Shown: positions 1 to 10,735 of the stretch, in pieces
Layout: the number at the start of each line of letters is the position of its first letter
Numbering within the stretch: the stretch's first letter is position 1
NCBI RefSeq assembly: GCF_000721705.1
Contig: NZ_JOJL01000021.1
Location: forward strand, 372,001-436,000
Direction of reading: 5' to 3'
From: Actinoplanes subtropicus
GTDB lineage: Bacteria; Actinomycetota; Actinomycetes; Mycobacteriales; Micromonosporaceae
DNA: 64,000 bases
Program-made: the position numbers and the translations under genes
Notes under the pieces: model-generated
The model's database searches: none
What the model was told of the DNA's origin: nothing
The model's input: the letters and a program-made list of their open reading frames with translations, nothing else

Positions 1-1220
1 CCCGAACCCATGGCGTGGCCGCCGAGGATGCGGGGGCGCATGTGGTTGAGCGCGGCGTCCCGGGCGCGCAGCGCGAGCCGGCCGCGGGCCTGCACGACCG
101 CGGACATCCGCCGGGTCTGCCGCACCACGCTGGTGGTCCGGGGGCGGCGCAGCCGGCTGTACTCGTCGATCGCCGCGACCAGTGCCTCGCCGGGCGCCGC
201 GTCGGCGGCCAGCGAGCGCAGCGTGGCCGCGTCCTCGAAGGCGAGGCAGGCGCCCTGGCCCAGGTGGTGCGGCATGGCGTGGGCCGCGTCGCCGAGCAGC
301 ACCACGCCGCCCGGGCCGGAGCGGAACCCGTACGACCGGGGCAGCGGCCGCAGCTCGCGCACCTCCTGCGGCACCAGGTCCTCCGGGTGGGTCGCCTCGA
401 TCAGCGCGGCCACCGGCGGGTGCCAGTCGGCGAACCAGCGACGCAGCAGCGCGAGCTGGGTCGCGGGCGACTCGGGCCGGGGCGCGCCGGCCGCGGTCGC
501 CACCCAGTAGACGCCGCCCCGGCCGGCGGCCCGCTCGCCGAGCGGGATCGAGACGAACCGGTAGCCGGCGCCGAGCGTCTCGCCGCCGGCCGCCTCCTCC
601 GGGGACAGGCGCGGCACCCGGTACGCCGGGATCACCGCCTGCCAGGCCGCGAAGCCGGAGCCGACCGCCACCGACTCGGGCGCGAACGCGCGGCGCACCG
701 GGCTGTCGATGCCGTCGGCGGCCACCACCAGGTCGGCCTCGATCGGCGTGCGGCCGACCTCGACCACGGGGCGGTTGCGGGCGCTGGTCCGGACCGTGGT
801 CACCGTGCAGCCGGTGCGGATCTCCACCCGGTCGCTGAGGCCGGCGACGAGCGCGTCGTACAGGTCCTGGAGGTGCACGACGGCGGGTGCCGGCCCAGCC
901 CCGGAGGGGCTCGGGTTCTCCGCGCCGTCGGTAGCCGGCTGTGCCGAAGCGCCGTTGCGGGCGCGCGGGGGGACCAGCCACTGGCCGTCCGGGCGGCGCA
1001 CCCCACCGTCGGGCAGCGGCGCGGCGATCGCCGACCAGCCGCCGTCGGGGTCGAGGGACTCCAGGGCGCGGCGGCCGTTCGACCACAGCACCAGGGCGGT
1101 GGGCGAGGCGGCGACCCGCTCGCCCCGCTCCAGCAGGATCACTTGCCAGCCGGCGCGCGACAGGGCTCCGGCGGTGGCCAGACCGGCCATCCCCGCGCCC
1201 ACCACTACCGCCGTACGCAC
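1..1220 (-). CDS. FAD-dependent monooxygenase (3' end outside window)
   Basis: This is a flavoprotein monooxygenase of the PHBH/UbiH type, expected to hydroxylate a small aromatic or similar substrate with NAD(P)H and O2. The N-terminus shows the dinucleotide-binding fold VVVGAGMAGLATAGALSRAG followed by an acidic residue (LLERGE). Around residue 160 is the DG motif (VVAADGIDSPVRRAF), and around residue 310 the second FAD motif (GDAAHAMPHHLGQGACLAFED). The GTG start lies 12 bp after the lgt stop, so it is probably co-transcribed as the distal gene. About 406 codons are visible and the stop lies beyond base 1. The substrate cannot be inferred. Confidence 0.85.
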   Translation of the reverse strand, partial: MRTAVVVGAGMAGLATAGALSRAGWQVILLERGERVAASPTALVLWSNGRRALESLDPDGGWSAIAAPLPDGGVRRPDGQWLVPPRARNGASAQPATDGAENPSPSGAGPAPAVVHLQDLYDALVAGLSDRVEIRTGCTVTTVRTSARNRPVVEVGRTPIEADLVVAADGIDSPVRRAFAPESVAVGSGFAAWQAVIPAYRVPRLSPEEAAGGETLGAGYRFVSIPLGERAAGRGGVYWVATAAGAPRPESPATQLALLRRWFADWHPPVAALIEATHPEDLVPQEVRELRPLPRSYGFRSGPGGVVLLGDAAHAMPHHLGQGACLAFEDAATLRSLAADAAPGEALVAAIDEYSRLRRPRTTSVVRQTRRMSAVVQARGRLALRARDAALNHMRPRILGGHAMGS

Positions 1221-1232
1221 GACGACCGCGGG

Positions 1233-2432
1233 TCAGTTCTCGTCGGCGGGGCGCTTGTCCACTTCGGCGTCGCCGCCGGTGGCGCCGTCGGGGCCGGTGG
1301 TCGCGGCCGCGCCGGTGGCGAGGACCGCCTCGGTGTTGCCGGCCGGCCCGGCCGGGTCGGGCTCGACCGGGTGGCCGCCGGCGGCGGCCTCCAGCGCCCG
1401 ATCCTCGGGGGTGTCCGGTGGCAGCACGCCGGTCTTCCGGTACGCCTCGAACCTCGGCTCGCTGACCAACTGGTAGCCCTTGGGCGCCCGCCGCGGGGAC
1501 TCCTCGGCCGGCTCGGCGACCTGGCCGTCCTCGGTGCGGACCTCGCCCGCCAAGGTCTCGGCGCCCGCCTCGGGGGCGGTCTCCGGCGCGTCGTCCGGCA
1601 CCACGTACGCCCGGGGGCCGCGGACGATCACGAAGTAGGCCAGCGCGGCCACGAACACGATCCCGGCGGTGAACACGTTGAGCCGGATGCCGAAGATGTG
1701 GTTGGCGTCGTCGATGCGCAGCATCTCGATCCAGAACCGGCCGGCGGTGTACGCCATCACGTACAGCGCGAACGCCCGGCCCCGCCCGAACTTGTACTTA
1801 CGGTCCAGCGCCCAGACCAGCCCCGCCACGCCCAGGTCCCACACCAGCTCGTACAGGAAGGTCGGCTGGTAGAGCCCCGCCTTGGTGACCGGCTGGCCGT
1901 CGATGGTCAGCGCGTGCCCCGGGTTGTTCGAATCCATGTCGTGCACCCGCAGGCCCCACGGCAGCGTGGTGGCCTTGCCGTACAACTCGTTGTTGAACCA
2001 GTTGCCGAGCCGGCCGATCCCCTGCGCCACCGGCAGGCCCACCGCGAGCGAATCGGCGACCAGGCTGAACGGCAGCCGCAGCTGACGGGCGCCGATGTAC
2101 GCGCCGAGCGCGCCGAACGCCACGGCGCCCCAGATGCCCAGGCCGCCCTTCCAGATGTAGAGCGCGTCGATCGGGTGGCCGCCGGAGCCGAAGTAGTCCT
2201 GCGGCGAGGTGATCAGGTGATAGATGCGGGCGCCGATGATGCCGAACGGCACCGCCCAGACCGCGATGTCGAGCGAGGCCCAGGGCGCGACGCCGCGGCT
2301 GCGCATCCGCTGTTCCATGATCAGGACAGCGGCGACGATGCCCACGACGATGCAGAGCGCATACGCCCGGATGGGCAGGCCGAGCAGGTGCCAGACGGAC
2401 GTCGTCGGGCTGGGGATGGCGGCAACTATCAC
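1233..2432 (-). CDS. lgt: Prolipoprotein diacylglyceryl transferase
   Basis: Lgt transfers diacylglycerol from phosphatidylglycerol to the lipobox cysteine of prolipoproteins in the cytoplasmic membrane, the first step of lipoprotein maturation. The protein has the usual seven or so hydrophobic segments and the Lgt signature region RLGNWFNNELYG near residue 145, with the early motif LPIRAYALCIVVGI. After the last membrane helix there is an unusual acidic, Ala/Glu/Pro-rich cytoplasmic tail of about 110 residues, as in several actinobacterial Lgt proteins. The GTG chosen here puts IPSP at residue 6, as usual for the family. An upstream GTG at 2480 with a distant GAGGG is possible and would add 16 residues. 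It lies downstream of trpA; lspA is elsewhere in this window. Confidence 0.92.
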   Translation of the reverse strand: MIVAAIPSPTTSVWHLLGLPIRAYALCIVVGIVAAVLIMEQRMRSRGVAPWASLDIAVWAVPFGIIGARIYHLITSPQDYFGSGGHPIDALYIWKGGLGIWGAVAFGALGAYIGARQLRLPFSLVADSLAVGLPVAQGIGRLGNWFNNELYGKATTLPWGLRVHDMDSNNPGHALTIDGQPVTKAGLYQPTFLYELVWDLGVAGLVWALDRKYKFGRGRAFALYVMAYTAGRFWIEMLRIDDANHIFGIRLNVFTAGIVFVAALAYFVIVRGPRAYVVPDDAPETAPEAGAETLAGEVRTEDGQVAEPAEESPRRAPKGYQLVSEPRFEAYRKTGVLPPDTPEDRALEAAAGGHPVEPDPAGPAGNTEAVLATGAAATTGPDGATGGDAEVDKRPADEN

Positions 2433-2517
2433 GGGTGCACACGCTACCGCCGCCGCGCTCGCGGGGAAGTACCAGGGCACGTCTACTTTTGCGCCCTCTT
2501 TACTTTTCCGGCCGGCC

Positions 2518-3317
2518 TTACTTCTCGGGCCGGCGTACGCCCTCGGCCAACTCCCCGCTGAGCGCGCGCAGCCGGGCCAGGCCGGTCGGCCGGTCGGTCG
2601 CCTCCAGCACGCAGCGGATCAGCGCGCTGCCCACGATCACGCCGTCGGCGAACCCGGCCACCTCGGCGGCCTGCTTGCCGTTGCCGACGCCCAGGCCGAC
2701 CCCGACCGGCATCTCCGGGTCGGCGTGCCGCACCCGGGCGACCAGGTCCGGGGCCTGCCGCGACACCGAGGTGCGGGCGCCGGTGACGCCCATCAGCGCG
2801 GTGGCGTAGACGAATCCCCGGCAGTTCGCCACGGTCATCGCGATCCGCTCGTCGGTCGAGGACGGCGAGACCAGGAAGGTCCGATCAAGGCTCTGCTCGT
2901 CCGCCGCGGCGATCCACTCCGCCGCCTCGTCCGGGATCAGGTCGGGCGTGATCATTCCGGTGGCGCCGGCCGCGGCCAGGTCGCGGGCGAACGCGTTCAC
3001 CCCGTACTTCTCGATCGGATTCCAGTAGGTCATCAGGACCACCGGGGCGCCGGCCTTCGCCACCGCCTCGATGATGTGCAGCGTGTCCCGGGTGCGTACG
3101 CCGGCGGCCAGGGCGATGTCGCTCGCCTTCTGGATCACCGGGCCGTCCATCACCGGGTCGGAGTAGGGCAGCTCGACCTCGATGACGTCGCAGCCGGCCT
3201 CGTGCATGGCGATCATCGAGGCGATGCTGTCCTCGACGGTCGGGAACCCGGCCGGCATGCAGCCCACCAGGACGGCCCGGTTCTCCGCGCGCGCCTTGCG
3301 GAAAATGTCCGAGATAC

Positions 3318-3321
<4 letters not shown>
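2518..3321 (-). CDS. trpA: Tryptophan synthase alpha chain
   Basis: TrpA cleaves indole-3-glycerol phosphate to indole and glyceraldehyde-3-phosphate and channels indole to TrpB in the cytoplasmic alpha2-beta2 complex. It is 267 aa, normal for the family, and a TIM barrel. The catalytic Glu/Asp region is visible: [12 protein letters not shown], then [19 protein letters not shown]; later [13 protein letters not shown]. The GTG start overlaps the trpB stop by 4 bp (GTGA), indicating translational coupling. The frame stays open far upstream inside trpB, but only this start gives a canonical N-terminus ([12 protein letters not shown]). Confidence 0.97.
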
Positions 3322-4573
<1,252 letters not shown>

Positions 4574-4577
<4 letters not shown>

Positions 4578-5425
4578 CGGACCGGCCTCGGGGTGGCCGG
4601 GTGGTTGCCCGCGTTCACCAGCTCGGCGACCGCGTCCCGCGGCGACTTCTGGGTCACCAGACCCTCCCCCACCAGGACGGCGTCGGCGCCGGCCGACGCG
4701 TACCGAATCAGGTCGTGCGGCCCGCGCACCCCGGACTCGGCGATCTTCACGACATTGTTCGGCAGGCCCGGGGCGATCCGCTCGAACACCGACCGGTCCA
4801 CCTCCAGCGTCCGCAGGTCCCGGGCGTTCACCCCGATCACCTTCGCGTTCGCCTCCAGCGCCCGATCGGCCTCTTCCTCGTTGTGCACCTCGACCAGCGC
4901 GGTCATGCCCAGCGACTCGATCCGCTCCAGGAGGCCCACCAGAACGTTCTGCTCCAGCGCCGCCACGATCAGCAGGACCAGGTCGGCGCCGTGCGCGCGG
5001 GCCTCGTGCACCTGGTACGCCGAGACCACGAAGTCCTTGCGCAGCACCGGGATGCGCACGGAGGCGCGCACCGCGGCCAGGTCGGCCAGCGAGCCACCGA
5101 ACCAGCGGCCCTCGGTGAGCACGCTGATGCAGCGGGCGCCACCCGCCGCATACTCGCCGGCGAGGTCGGCCGGATCGGGGATGTCGGCCAGCGCGCCCTT
5201 GGACGGCGACGACCGCTTCACCTCGGCGATCACCGCCACCCCGGGCTTACGCAACGCCGCGTAGGCGTCGATGGCCGGCGGCGCCGTCGCCGCTGCCTCC
5301 CGAACCTGCTCCAGCGGCACCCGCTCCTGCCGGGCCGCCACGTCCTCGCGCACACCGGCGAGAATCTCCTCCAGCACGTTCTGCGGCCCGCCACTGCCCG
5401 CTTCCGCCTGCTGATCGGATGTCAC
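4574..5425 (-). CDS. trpC: Indole-3-glycerol phosphate synthase
   Basis: TrpC closes the ring of carboxyphenylaminodeoxyribulose phosphate to give indole-3-glycerol phosphate, the step before TrpAB. It is a 283-aa single-domain TIM barrel. Visible motifs are [11 protein letters not shown] (catalytic Lys), [22 protein letters not shown], and [15 protein letters not shown], ending with [10 protein letters not shown]. The chosen GTG is preceded by GGGGAG about 8 nt upstream; a longer open frame exists but its N-terminus is Pro/Arg-rich and unlike the family. It heads the trpCBA operon. In related actinobacteria it follows trpE directly, whereas here about 2.6 kb of accessory genes intervene. Confidence 0.96.
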
Positions 5426-5749
5426 GAAATGACTCCCCTCTCCGGGTGTCCTCCGCCCGATGCTAGGAGGTGGCGGTCCCCGGCAAGCCCCCGGGGTATG
5501 GCGCGCCTCACGAGGTGGGCTGCGGCATAATGCCGCCTGCTCGACCATCTTGTCAGTTCAGTCACAGGGGTCCCACGGGCCTGCGCTGGGACACCTCATC
5601 TGATCGGTGGATACCGAAACCCGTTGACGCCGTCGTCATGACGGTGAAACACGGCCCGGCCATGCTCGGTCCAGGGCACACTTGTTCGCGGAGTAGGCGA
5701 CCGGTGACCCGAAGGTGACCGAGCAACTGTGATCGACGAGGAGATGACC
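5426..5749. other. Divergent intergenic region between trpC and a small gene
   Basis: This 324-bp stretch must hold promoters for trpC (minus) and for the small plus-strand gene. It contains a 15-bp palindrome GCGGCATAATGCCGC (5522-5536) and a short stem GTCCCA/TGGGAC (5570-5592). I found no run of Trp codons typical of a trp leader peptide and no T-box motif on either strand, so no attenuator is claimed. Open frames here have no SD or family resemblance and are not called. Confidence 0.5.
5522..5536. promoter_or_regulatory. Palindrome upstream of trpC
   Basis: GCGGCAT-A-ATGCCGC is a perfect 7-bp inverted repeat around a single base, about 97-111 bp upstream of the trpC start. It could be an operator for the trpCBA transcription unit or a transcript hairpin. 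No trans-acting factor can be named from sequence. Confidence 0.3.
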
Positions 5750-6031
5750 GTGGCCGATATGAAGCCCGCTCCGGCCCAGCCCGCCGGCCTCGCAGCCGTC
5801 TCCCGAGCCGTCGTCGCCACCGCCGCCGATCTGATCAGCAACGTGCAGCGAGTGGTCGTCGGCGAGGAGAACGTCCGCACCGCCCGGGACAACGCCTGGG
5901 ACGCGATGCTCGCCGACCGAGCCCGCAACCAGGCCCGCGCCGATCTGATCCGCGAGGTCGCCGCGCTGGTCGCTCGTCGCGCGCCGCGCGGCCGCAAGAT
6001 GACCAAAACACCCCAGGTCGTACGAGGCTGA
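5750..6031 (+). CDS. Small protein of unknown function
   Basis: A 93-aa soluble protein I do not recognise. The GTG start is chosen because GAGGAG (5738-5743) ends 6 nt before it; an ATG at 5744 abuts that SD and a GTG at 5729 has none. The middle is probably alpha-helical, with regularly spaced Ala and charged residues (ENVRTARDNAWDAMLADRAR, then NQARADLIREVAALVARR), and the C-terminus is basic (RRAPRGRKMTK). There is no membrane segment, signal peptide or cysteine. It is transcribed away from trpC and its stop lies 34 bp from the stop of the convergent TetR gene. Confidence 0.6.
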   Translation: MADMKPAPAQPAGLAAVSRAVVATAADLISNVQRVVVGEENVRTARDNAWDAMLADRARNQARADLIREVAALVARRAPRGRKMTKTPQVVRG

Positions 6032-6064
6032 CGCCGTCCCGCCGATCGCGGCCGTCCCGGGGGT

Positions 6065-6679
6065 TCAGGACCGCTCGGCCAGGTGGCCGATCATCCGCGT
6101 GAGCTGCTCCAGGTAGTTGTCCCGGAATTCGGCCGACTCCGGCGACAGCCCGGTGAAGTCCTCGGCGAACTGGGCCAGCACCATCGGCGCCAACGCGGCT
6201 CCGAAGAGCGCCAACTGCAAATAGCCCGGGTCGAGGTCGGCCGCGATCTCCCCGGCCGCTTGGCGCCGCCGCAGGTCGTCGACCATCGCCCGCCGATACT
6301 CTGTGTCGCCCTCGTCGCGGTGCCCGGCGAGCGCCTGCCAGATCAGCAACCGCACCCAGTGCCGCTGCTCGGCGCTCACTCGCACGAAGCCGGCCACCAC
6401 CTCGCCCAGCGGCGCGTCCGACGGGTTCAACGCGGCGCTCAACCGCCGCCACCGCTCGATCAGCGCGGTGTGCAGGCCGGCCTTCCCGTCGAAGTAGTAC
6501 GAGATCAGCTGCTGGTTGACCCCGGCCCGGCGGGCGATCGCGCCGATCCGCGCCCCGGCGAACCCGTGCTCGCCGAACTCGACCAGCGCCGCGTCCAGAA
6601 TCCGCTCCCGGGTCCGCGTGGGGTCGCGCAGCCGCTCGCCCGCGGACGGCGAACGCCGAGGTCTCCGCTCCTCAGTCAC
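6065..6679 (-). CDS. TetR-family transcriptional regulator
   Basis: A 204-aa TetR regulator. Residues about 20-65 form the HTH (RERILDAALVEFGEHGFAGA, then IGAIARRAGVNQQLISYYF), followed by an all-helical ligand-binding region of normal length. The GTG start lies 64 bp from the start of a divergent FAD monooxygenase gene, and CAAACAATTGGTTG between them is a plausible shared operator. By the usual logic of such pairs it should repress the monooxygenase gene and itself. That target now has an in-frame stop, so the regulator may be a remnant of a dead module. Confidence 0.9.
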   Translation of the reverse strand: MTEERRPRRSPSAGERLRDPTRTRERILDAALVEFGEHGFAGARIGAIARRAGVNQQLISYYFDGKAGLHTALIERWRRLSAALNPSDAPLGEVVAGFVRVSAEQRHWVRLLIWQALAGHRDEGDTEYRRAMVDDLRRRQAAGEIAADLDPGYLQLALFGAALAPMVLAQFAEDFTGLSPESAEFRDNYLEQLTRMIGHLAERS

Positions 6680-6697
6680 GCGCCTGACCCTATCAAT

Positions 6698-6714
6698 CAA
6701 ACAATTGGTTGACA
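6698..6714. promoter_or_regulatory. Putative TetR operator with -35 element
   Basis: CAA-A-CAATTG-G-TTG (6698-6711) is an inverted repeat in the 64-bp gap between the TetR gene and the monooxygenase. It overlaps TTGACA (6709-6714), which matches a -35 hexamer on the plus strand; I see no good -10 at standard spacing. Binding there would occlude the monooxygenase promoter. Confidence 0.45.
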
Positions 6715-6743
6715 GCGTCATTTGCTTGAGTGACAGTGCTGGT

Positions 6744-8024
6744 ATGACAAACCCAAGCGTGACGATCATCGGCGGCGGCGTCGGCGGACTGGCCCTCGCG
6801 CACGGCCTGCGGCGCGCGGGCATCCGCGTCGACGTCTACGAGCGCACCTACGAGCGCACCGACTGGCTGCAGGGCTACCGCATCCACATCAGCCCGGCCG
6901 GCGCCCGCGCCCTGCACGACTGCCTGCCCCCGCCCAACTGGCAGGAGTTCCGCGCGGCGGCGTCCCCCGGCGGCGGCTTCGGCTTCCTCACCGACCGGGC
7001 CACCGACCTGCTCGCCTTCGACGAGTCCGAGATCAACCGGCCGGGCGCGCCGGAGAGCGAGCGGCACTACGGCATCGGCCGCATCCGGCTGCGCGCCGCC
7101 CTGCTGTCCGGCCTGGACGACGTCCTGCACCGGGGCAAGACGTTCACCCACTACGACCGCACCGGCGACCGGGTGACCGCCCACTTCACCGACGGCACCA
7201 CCGCGACCGCCGACCTCCTGATCGGAGCCGACGGCGCGAACTCCGCCGTACGCGCGCAACTACTCCCGCACGCGCAGCGCATCGACACCGGCGTCCTGAC
7301 GATCGCCGGCCGCAACCCCGACGCGGCGAGCCTGGCCCCCACGCTGACCACCCGGGCGAACATCGTGCTCCCGCGCGCCCGGGGTTCCCTGTTCACCGCG
7401 GTCGAGTCCGGCGAGGCCATCTGGGGCTACTCCGACGCCGCCGGGACCTTCCCCACCGACGTGACCGGCTACGACGGCCCGGCGCTACGGGCCCTGGTCC
7501 GCTCCCGCATCGACGGCTGGTCCCCCGACTTCCACGCCCTGATCGAGAACAGCGACCCGGCCACCGTCAACGCCTTCCACGTGAAGAGCGCCGGCCCGGT
7601 CTCCCCCTGGCCGACGACCTGAGTCACTCTGCTCGGCGACGCCATCCACAACATGACCCCGATGGCCGGCATCGGCGCCAACACGGCCCTGCGCGACGCC
7701 GCCGCCCTGACCCGCGAACTGACCGCGGCCGCCGCCCCGGCCGCCCACCCCGGCACGACCGCCACCCGGATCGGCACCACCGCCGGTCGGACCGTCACTA
7801 CCGCCGCCGCGACCGGCGACGGCACGGCGCTGCTCGCCGCGATCCACCGGTACGAGACGGAGATGCTCGACTACGGCTTCAAGGCCGTCCGTCGCTCCAT
7901 GCGCAACGCCCGCCAGTCGGCGACGTCGTCCACTCTGGGTCGCGCCTTCTTCCGTACTGCCCTGCGTACGACCGCCGCGATTCCGCCGCTCCGGCGTGCC
8001 ATGGCCCGCACTCTCGGTCAATGA
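6744..8024 (+). pseudogene. FAD-dependent monooxygenase interrupted by an in-frame TGA
   Basis: The reading frame encodes an aromatic-ring hydroxylase-like flavoprotein. It begins VTIIGGGVGGLALAHGLRRA (FAD Rossmann fold) and has DLLIGADGANSAVRAQL near residue 160. Codon 293 is TGA (7620-7622) between PWPTT and VTLLGDAIHNMTPMAGIGAN; the same frame then continues 134 codons to a normal stop. Homologous proteins usually have Arg at that place, so CGA to TGA (one C-to-T change in a CpG) explains it. The truncated product would lack the GD-x-H FAD motif, so it is probably inactive. Alternatives are a base-call error or recent loss; the rest of the frame shows no decay. Confidence 0.8.
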
Positions 8025-8054
8025 CCGGAAATATCCGGAAAGTACGCTGGTCGG

Positions 8055-8630
8055 TCACCCGGCCGTCGGGTCGTCGCCCCGGTCCAGGGCGTCCCAGGCG
8101 GCCCGGTGGTCGGCCACCACAGTCGAGGACTTGTCTCGTGGCCGGCCGGTCGCCGCGCCACCGGCCCCGGAGCGGGGCAGCGGAACCGGTTTGCGGTCGT
8201 AGCGGGCAGACATGCGCGGCCATCGATGACCCTGGCGGGCGGCCGTGACGCCGCTGAGCATGATGATCGCGCCGCCGATGACGCACACCACCGGCCACGC
8301 GGTGCCGCCGGTGGCCGCACCCGGGTCCAGGCCGGCTCGCCCGGCGATGGCACCGGCGACGACCCCCACGCCGGCCAGCGACAGCAGCACGCCGACGACG
8401 CGGCGCAGCCAGCCGGAGGTGGCCAGGAGGGCACCGGTGCCGGCCAGGGCGACCACGGCCAGTCCGGTCACCCACGGCGCCAGGTCCGTCCCGGTCTTCG
8501 CGTCGCGCAGGGCGGACATGCCGGTGCGCGGGGTCAGGTGGACCGACCAGGTGCGGGTGATCGCGTACAGCGCCAGCCCCGCGCCGGCCAGGCAGGCGAC
8601 CAGCGATAGGAAATAGGAGCGACGGCTCAT
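8055..8630 (-). CDS. Tryptophan-biosynthesis-associated membrane protein (TIGR02234-like)
   Basis: A 191-aa membrane protein of the actinobacterial family found beside trpE. Four hydrophobic segments are visible: YFLSLVACLAGAGLALYAIT near the N-terminus, then WVTGLAVVALAGTGALLATS, VVGVLLSLAGVGVVAGAIAG and WPVVCVIGGAIIMLSGVTAA. A charged cytoplasmic tail ends WDALDRGDDPTAG, typical of the family. The ATG overlaps the trpE stop by 4 bp (ATGA). The family's molecular role is not established; its constant position suggests a link to tryptophan or aromatic metabolism. It is the last gene of hisI-trpE-this unit here, since trpC has been separated from it. Confidence 0.88.
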   Translation of the reverse strand: MSRRSYFLSLVACLAGAGLALYAITRTWSVHLTPRTGMSALRDAKTGTDLAPWVTGLAVVALAGTGALLATSGWLRRVVGVLLSLAGVGVVAGAIAGRAGLDPGAATGGTAWPVVCVIGGAIIMLSGVTAARQGHRWPRMSARYDRKPVPLPRSGAGGAATGRPRDKSSTVVADHRAAWDALDRGDDPTAG

Positions 8631-10159
8631 CGGGCGGCGCGCAAGGTTTCCGCGGAGGCGATCGCGGCCAGCACGGCGGCCGCCTTGTTGCGGGTCTCGG
8701 TCTCCTCCGCGGCCGGGTCGGAATCGGCCACGATGCCGGCGCCGGCGCCCACGTAGGCCGTGCCGTCCTTGAGCAGGGCGGTGCGGATCGCGATCGCCAT
8801 GTCCATGTCGCCGGCGAAGCCGAAGTAGCCGACCGTGCCGCCGTACAGCCCGCGGCGGGTCGGCTCGAGCGACTCGATGATCTCCATGGCGCGGACCTTG
8901 GGCGCGCCGGAGAGGGTGCCGGCCGGGAACGTGGCGGCCAGGGCGTCGAAGGCCGTACGGTCGTCGCGCAGCTCGCCGGTGACCGTCGAGACGATGTGCA
9001 TGACGTGGCTGTAGCGCTCGATCCGGGCGAACTCCGGCACCTCGACCGTGCCCGGCTTGCACACCCGGCCCAGGTCGTTGCGGCCCAGGTCGACCAGCAT
9101 GACGTGCTCGGAGCGCTCCTTCGGGTCGGCCAGCAGCTCGGCGGCGAGCGCGTTGTCCTGCTCCGGGGTGGCGCCCCGCCAGCGGGTGCCGGCGATCGGG
9201 TGCAGCAGCGCCCGGCGTACGCCCGCCTCATCGGGGTTGACCTTGAGGTGCGCTTCCGGGGACGAGCCGACGATATCGAAGTCGTCGAAGCGCAAGAGAT
9301 ACATGTACGGGCTGGGATTGGTCGCCCGCAGCACCCGGTAGACGTCCAGCGAATTCGCGTCGGTGGCCCGCTCGAACCGCTGGGCCACGACGATCTGGAA
9401 GCACTCGCCGGCCCGGATCGCCTCCTTGGCCTCCTCGACCGCCTTCTGATACTCCCCCGGGGCGGTGCGGCTGACCGGTTCGGCGGCTGGTCGACGCTCC
9501 ACGGTGGAGATCATCGGCGGGGTGGGGCGGGAGAGCGCGGTGGTCATCGCGTCGAGCCGGCCGACCGCGTTGTGGTACGCCGCGAGCCGAGCCTTCTCGT
9601 CCGCCCCCTCGGCGAGCACCGCGTTCGCCACCAGGATCGCCGAGCCGTCGTAGTGGTCGAGCACCACCAGGTCGGTGGCGAGCATCATGCCGAGCTCGGG
9701 CAGGGCCAGATCGTCCTCGGCGGTGGCCGGCAGCCGCTCGAAGCGCCGGACCAGGTCATAGCTGAGGTAGCCCACCATGCCGCCGGTCAGCGGGGGCAGG
9801 CCGGCCTCGGCCGGCCCGTCGGCGAGGGCGGCCACCGTCTCGCGCAGCGCGGTCACCGGGTCGCCGTCGAGCGGCACGCCGGCCGGGGGCACGCCCAGCC
9901 AGGCCGCCTCGCCGTCCCGCTCGACCAGGGTGGCGGCGCTGCGCACGCCGATGAACGAATACCGCGACCAGGCCGCGCCGGACGGGCCCGCGCCCTGCTC
10001 GGCCGACTCCAGCAGGAAGGTGCCGGGGCCGCCGGCCAGCTTGGTGTAGACGCCGACCGGGGTCTCACCATCGGCGAGCAGGCGCCGGGTCACCGGGACG
10101 ACGCGCCGCCGCTGCCGCAGGAAGGTCGCCTCGTCGGGGCTGACCGCACCGCTGGTCAC
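8627..10159 (-). CDS. trpE: Anthranilate synthase component I
   Basis: TrpE converts chorismate and ammonia (from a glutaminase partner) to anthranilate, the first committed step to tryptophan. It is 510 aa. The chorismate-binding domain is in the C-terminal half: [10 protein letters not shown], then [37 protein letters not shown], and [19 protein letters not shown]. The N-terminal feedback region includes LLESAEQG, the usual site of the Trp-binding LLES element, so feedback inhibition is expected. No trpG or trpD gene is in this window, so the glutaminase must be elsewhere. The GTG start overlaps the hisI stop by 4 bp. Confidence 0.96.
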   Translation of the reverse strand: MTSGAVSPDEATFLRQRRRVVPVTRRLLADGETPVGVYTKLAGGPGTFLLESAEQGAGPSGAAWSRYSFIGVRSAATLVERDGEAAWLGVPPAGVPLDGDPVTALRETVAALADGPAEAGLPPLTGGMVGYLSYDLVRRFERLPATAEDDLALPELGMMLATDLVVLDHYDGSAILVANAVLAEGADEKARLAAYHNAVGRLDAMTTALSRPTPPMISTVERRPAAEPVSRTAPGEYQKAVEEAKEAIRAGECFQIVVAQRFERATDANSLDVYRVLRATNPSPYMYLLRFDDFDIVGSSPEAHLKVNPDEAGVRRALLHPIAGTRWRGATPEQDNALAAELLADPKERSEHVMLVDLGRNDLGRVCKPGTVEVPEFARIERYSHVMHIVSTVTGELRDDRTAFDALAATFPAGTLSGAPKVRAMEIIESLEPTRRGLYGGTVGYFGFAGDMDMAIAIRTALLKDGTAYVGAGAGIVADSDPAAEETETRNKAAAVLAAIASAETLRAAR

Positions 10160-10524
10160 TGCGCCTCCTCAGAAATCGAGACGGGGAGCTCGGTGAAGAA
10201 GCAGTCGTGCGCGCCGGTGTGGCAGGCCGCGCCGACCTGCTCGACGGTGACCAGCAGGGCGTCGCCGTCGCAGTCGAGCGCCACAGACCGCACGAACTGG
10301 TGGTGGCCGGAGGTGGCGCCCTTCACCCAATACTCCTGGCGGCTGCGCGACCAGTAGGTGGCCCGGCCGGTGGTGAGCGTGCGATGCAGCGCCTCGTCAT
10401 CCATCCACGCGAGCATGAGCACGTCGCCGGTGCCCTGCTCGCGCACGATCGCCGCGACGAGCCCGTCGGGGGTGCGCTTGAGCCGGGCGGCGATCGCCGG
10501 GTCGAGGTCGGTCTTGACTGCCAC
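10156..10524 (-). CDS. hisI: Phosphoribosyl-AMP cyclohydrolase
   Basis: HisI opens the adenine ring of phosphoribosyl-AMP in histidine biosynthesis; it is a cytoplasmic Zn/Mg metalloenzyme. The 122-aa protein is the single-domain form without a HisE part. Motifs are [40 protein letters not shown] and [11 protein letters not shown], giving the metal-binding Asp and Cys residues. The GTG is chosen because the family starts about 20 residues before GLVAAIV; the open frame extends further upstream without family resemblance. It overlaps trpE by 4 bp, giving a mixed his-trp transcription unit. hisF, normally just upstream in related genomes, is about 27 kb away. Confidence 0.95.
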   Translation of the reverse strand: MAVKTDLDPAIAARLKRTPDGLVAAIVREQGTGDVLMLAWMDDEALHRTLTTGRATYWSRSRQEYWVKGATSGHHQFVRSVALDCDGDALLVTVEQVGAACHTGAHDCFFTELPVSISEEAQ

Positions 10525-10735
10525 GCTCCGATTCTCCACCCCCGCCGGAATCGGGGTGGGCACGCCCCGCGGCGCGGCCCACGATCCGGGCACGGGGGAT
10601 GACCCGGGACGTCCGGGACGGTACCGTCGTGCTGCGCCGCGCCCGGCCCAGGACGCGGTGGCCCGCCCGCCGGACGAGGGTCTGCGCAGCTCACGGGCGC
10701 GGGTGGGGCAGCCACGCGACGGGAGTCTTAAGCCC

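Noticed and set aside
5470..5718. 82-codon plus-strand frame in the trpC upstream region
   Set aside because: No SD, odd composition and position over the presumed trpC promoter.
5426..5749. trp leader peptide, attenuator or T-box upstream of trpC
   Set aside because: No Trp codon run and no T-box sequence on the minus strand; only a short palindrome and a weak stem were found.
7620..7622. Selenocysteine or programmed read-through of the TGA in the monooxygenase
   Set aside because: Homologues carry Arg, not Cys, here and no stem-loop is obvious after the codon; a nonsense change is simpler.
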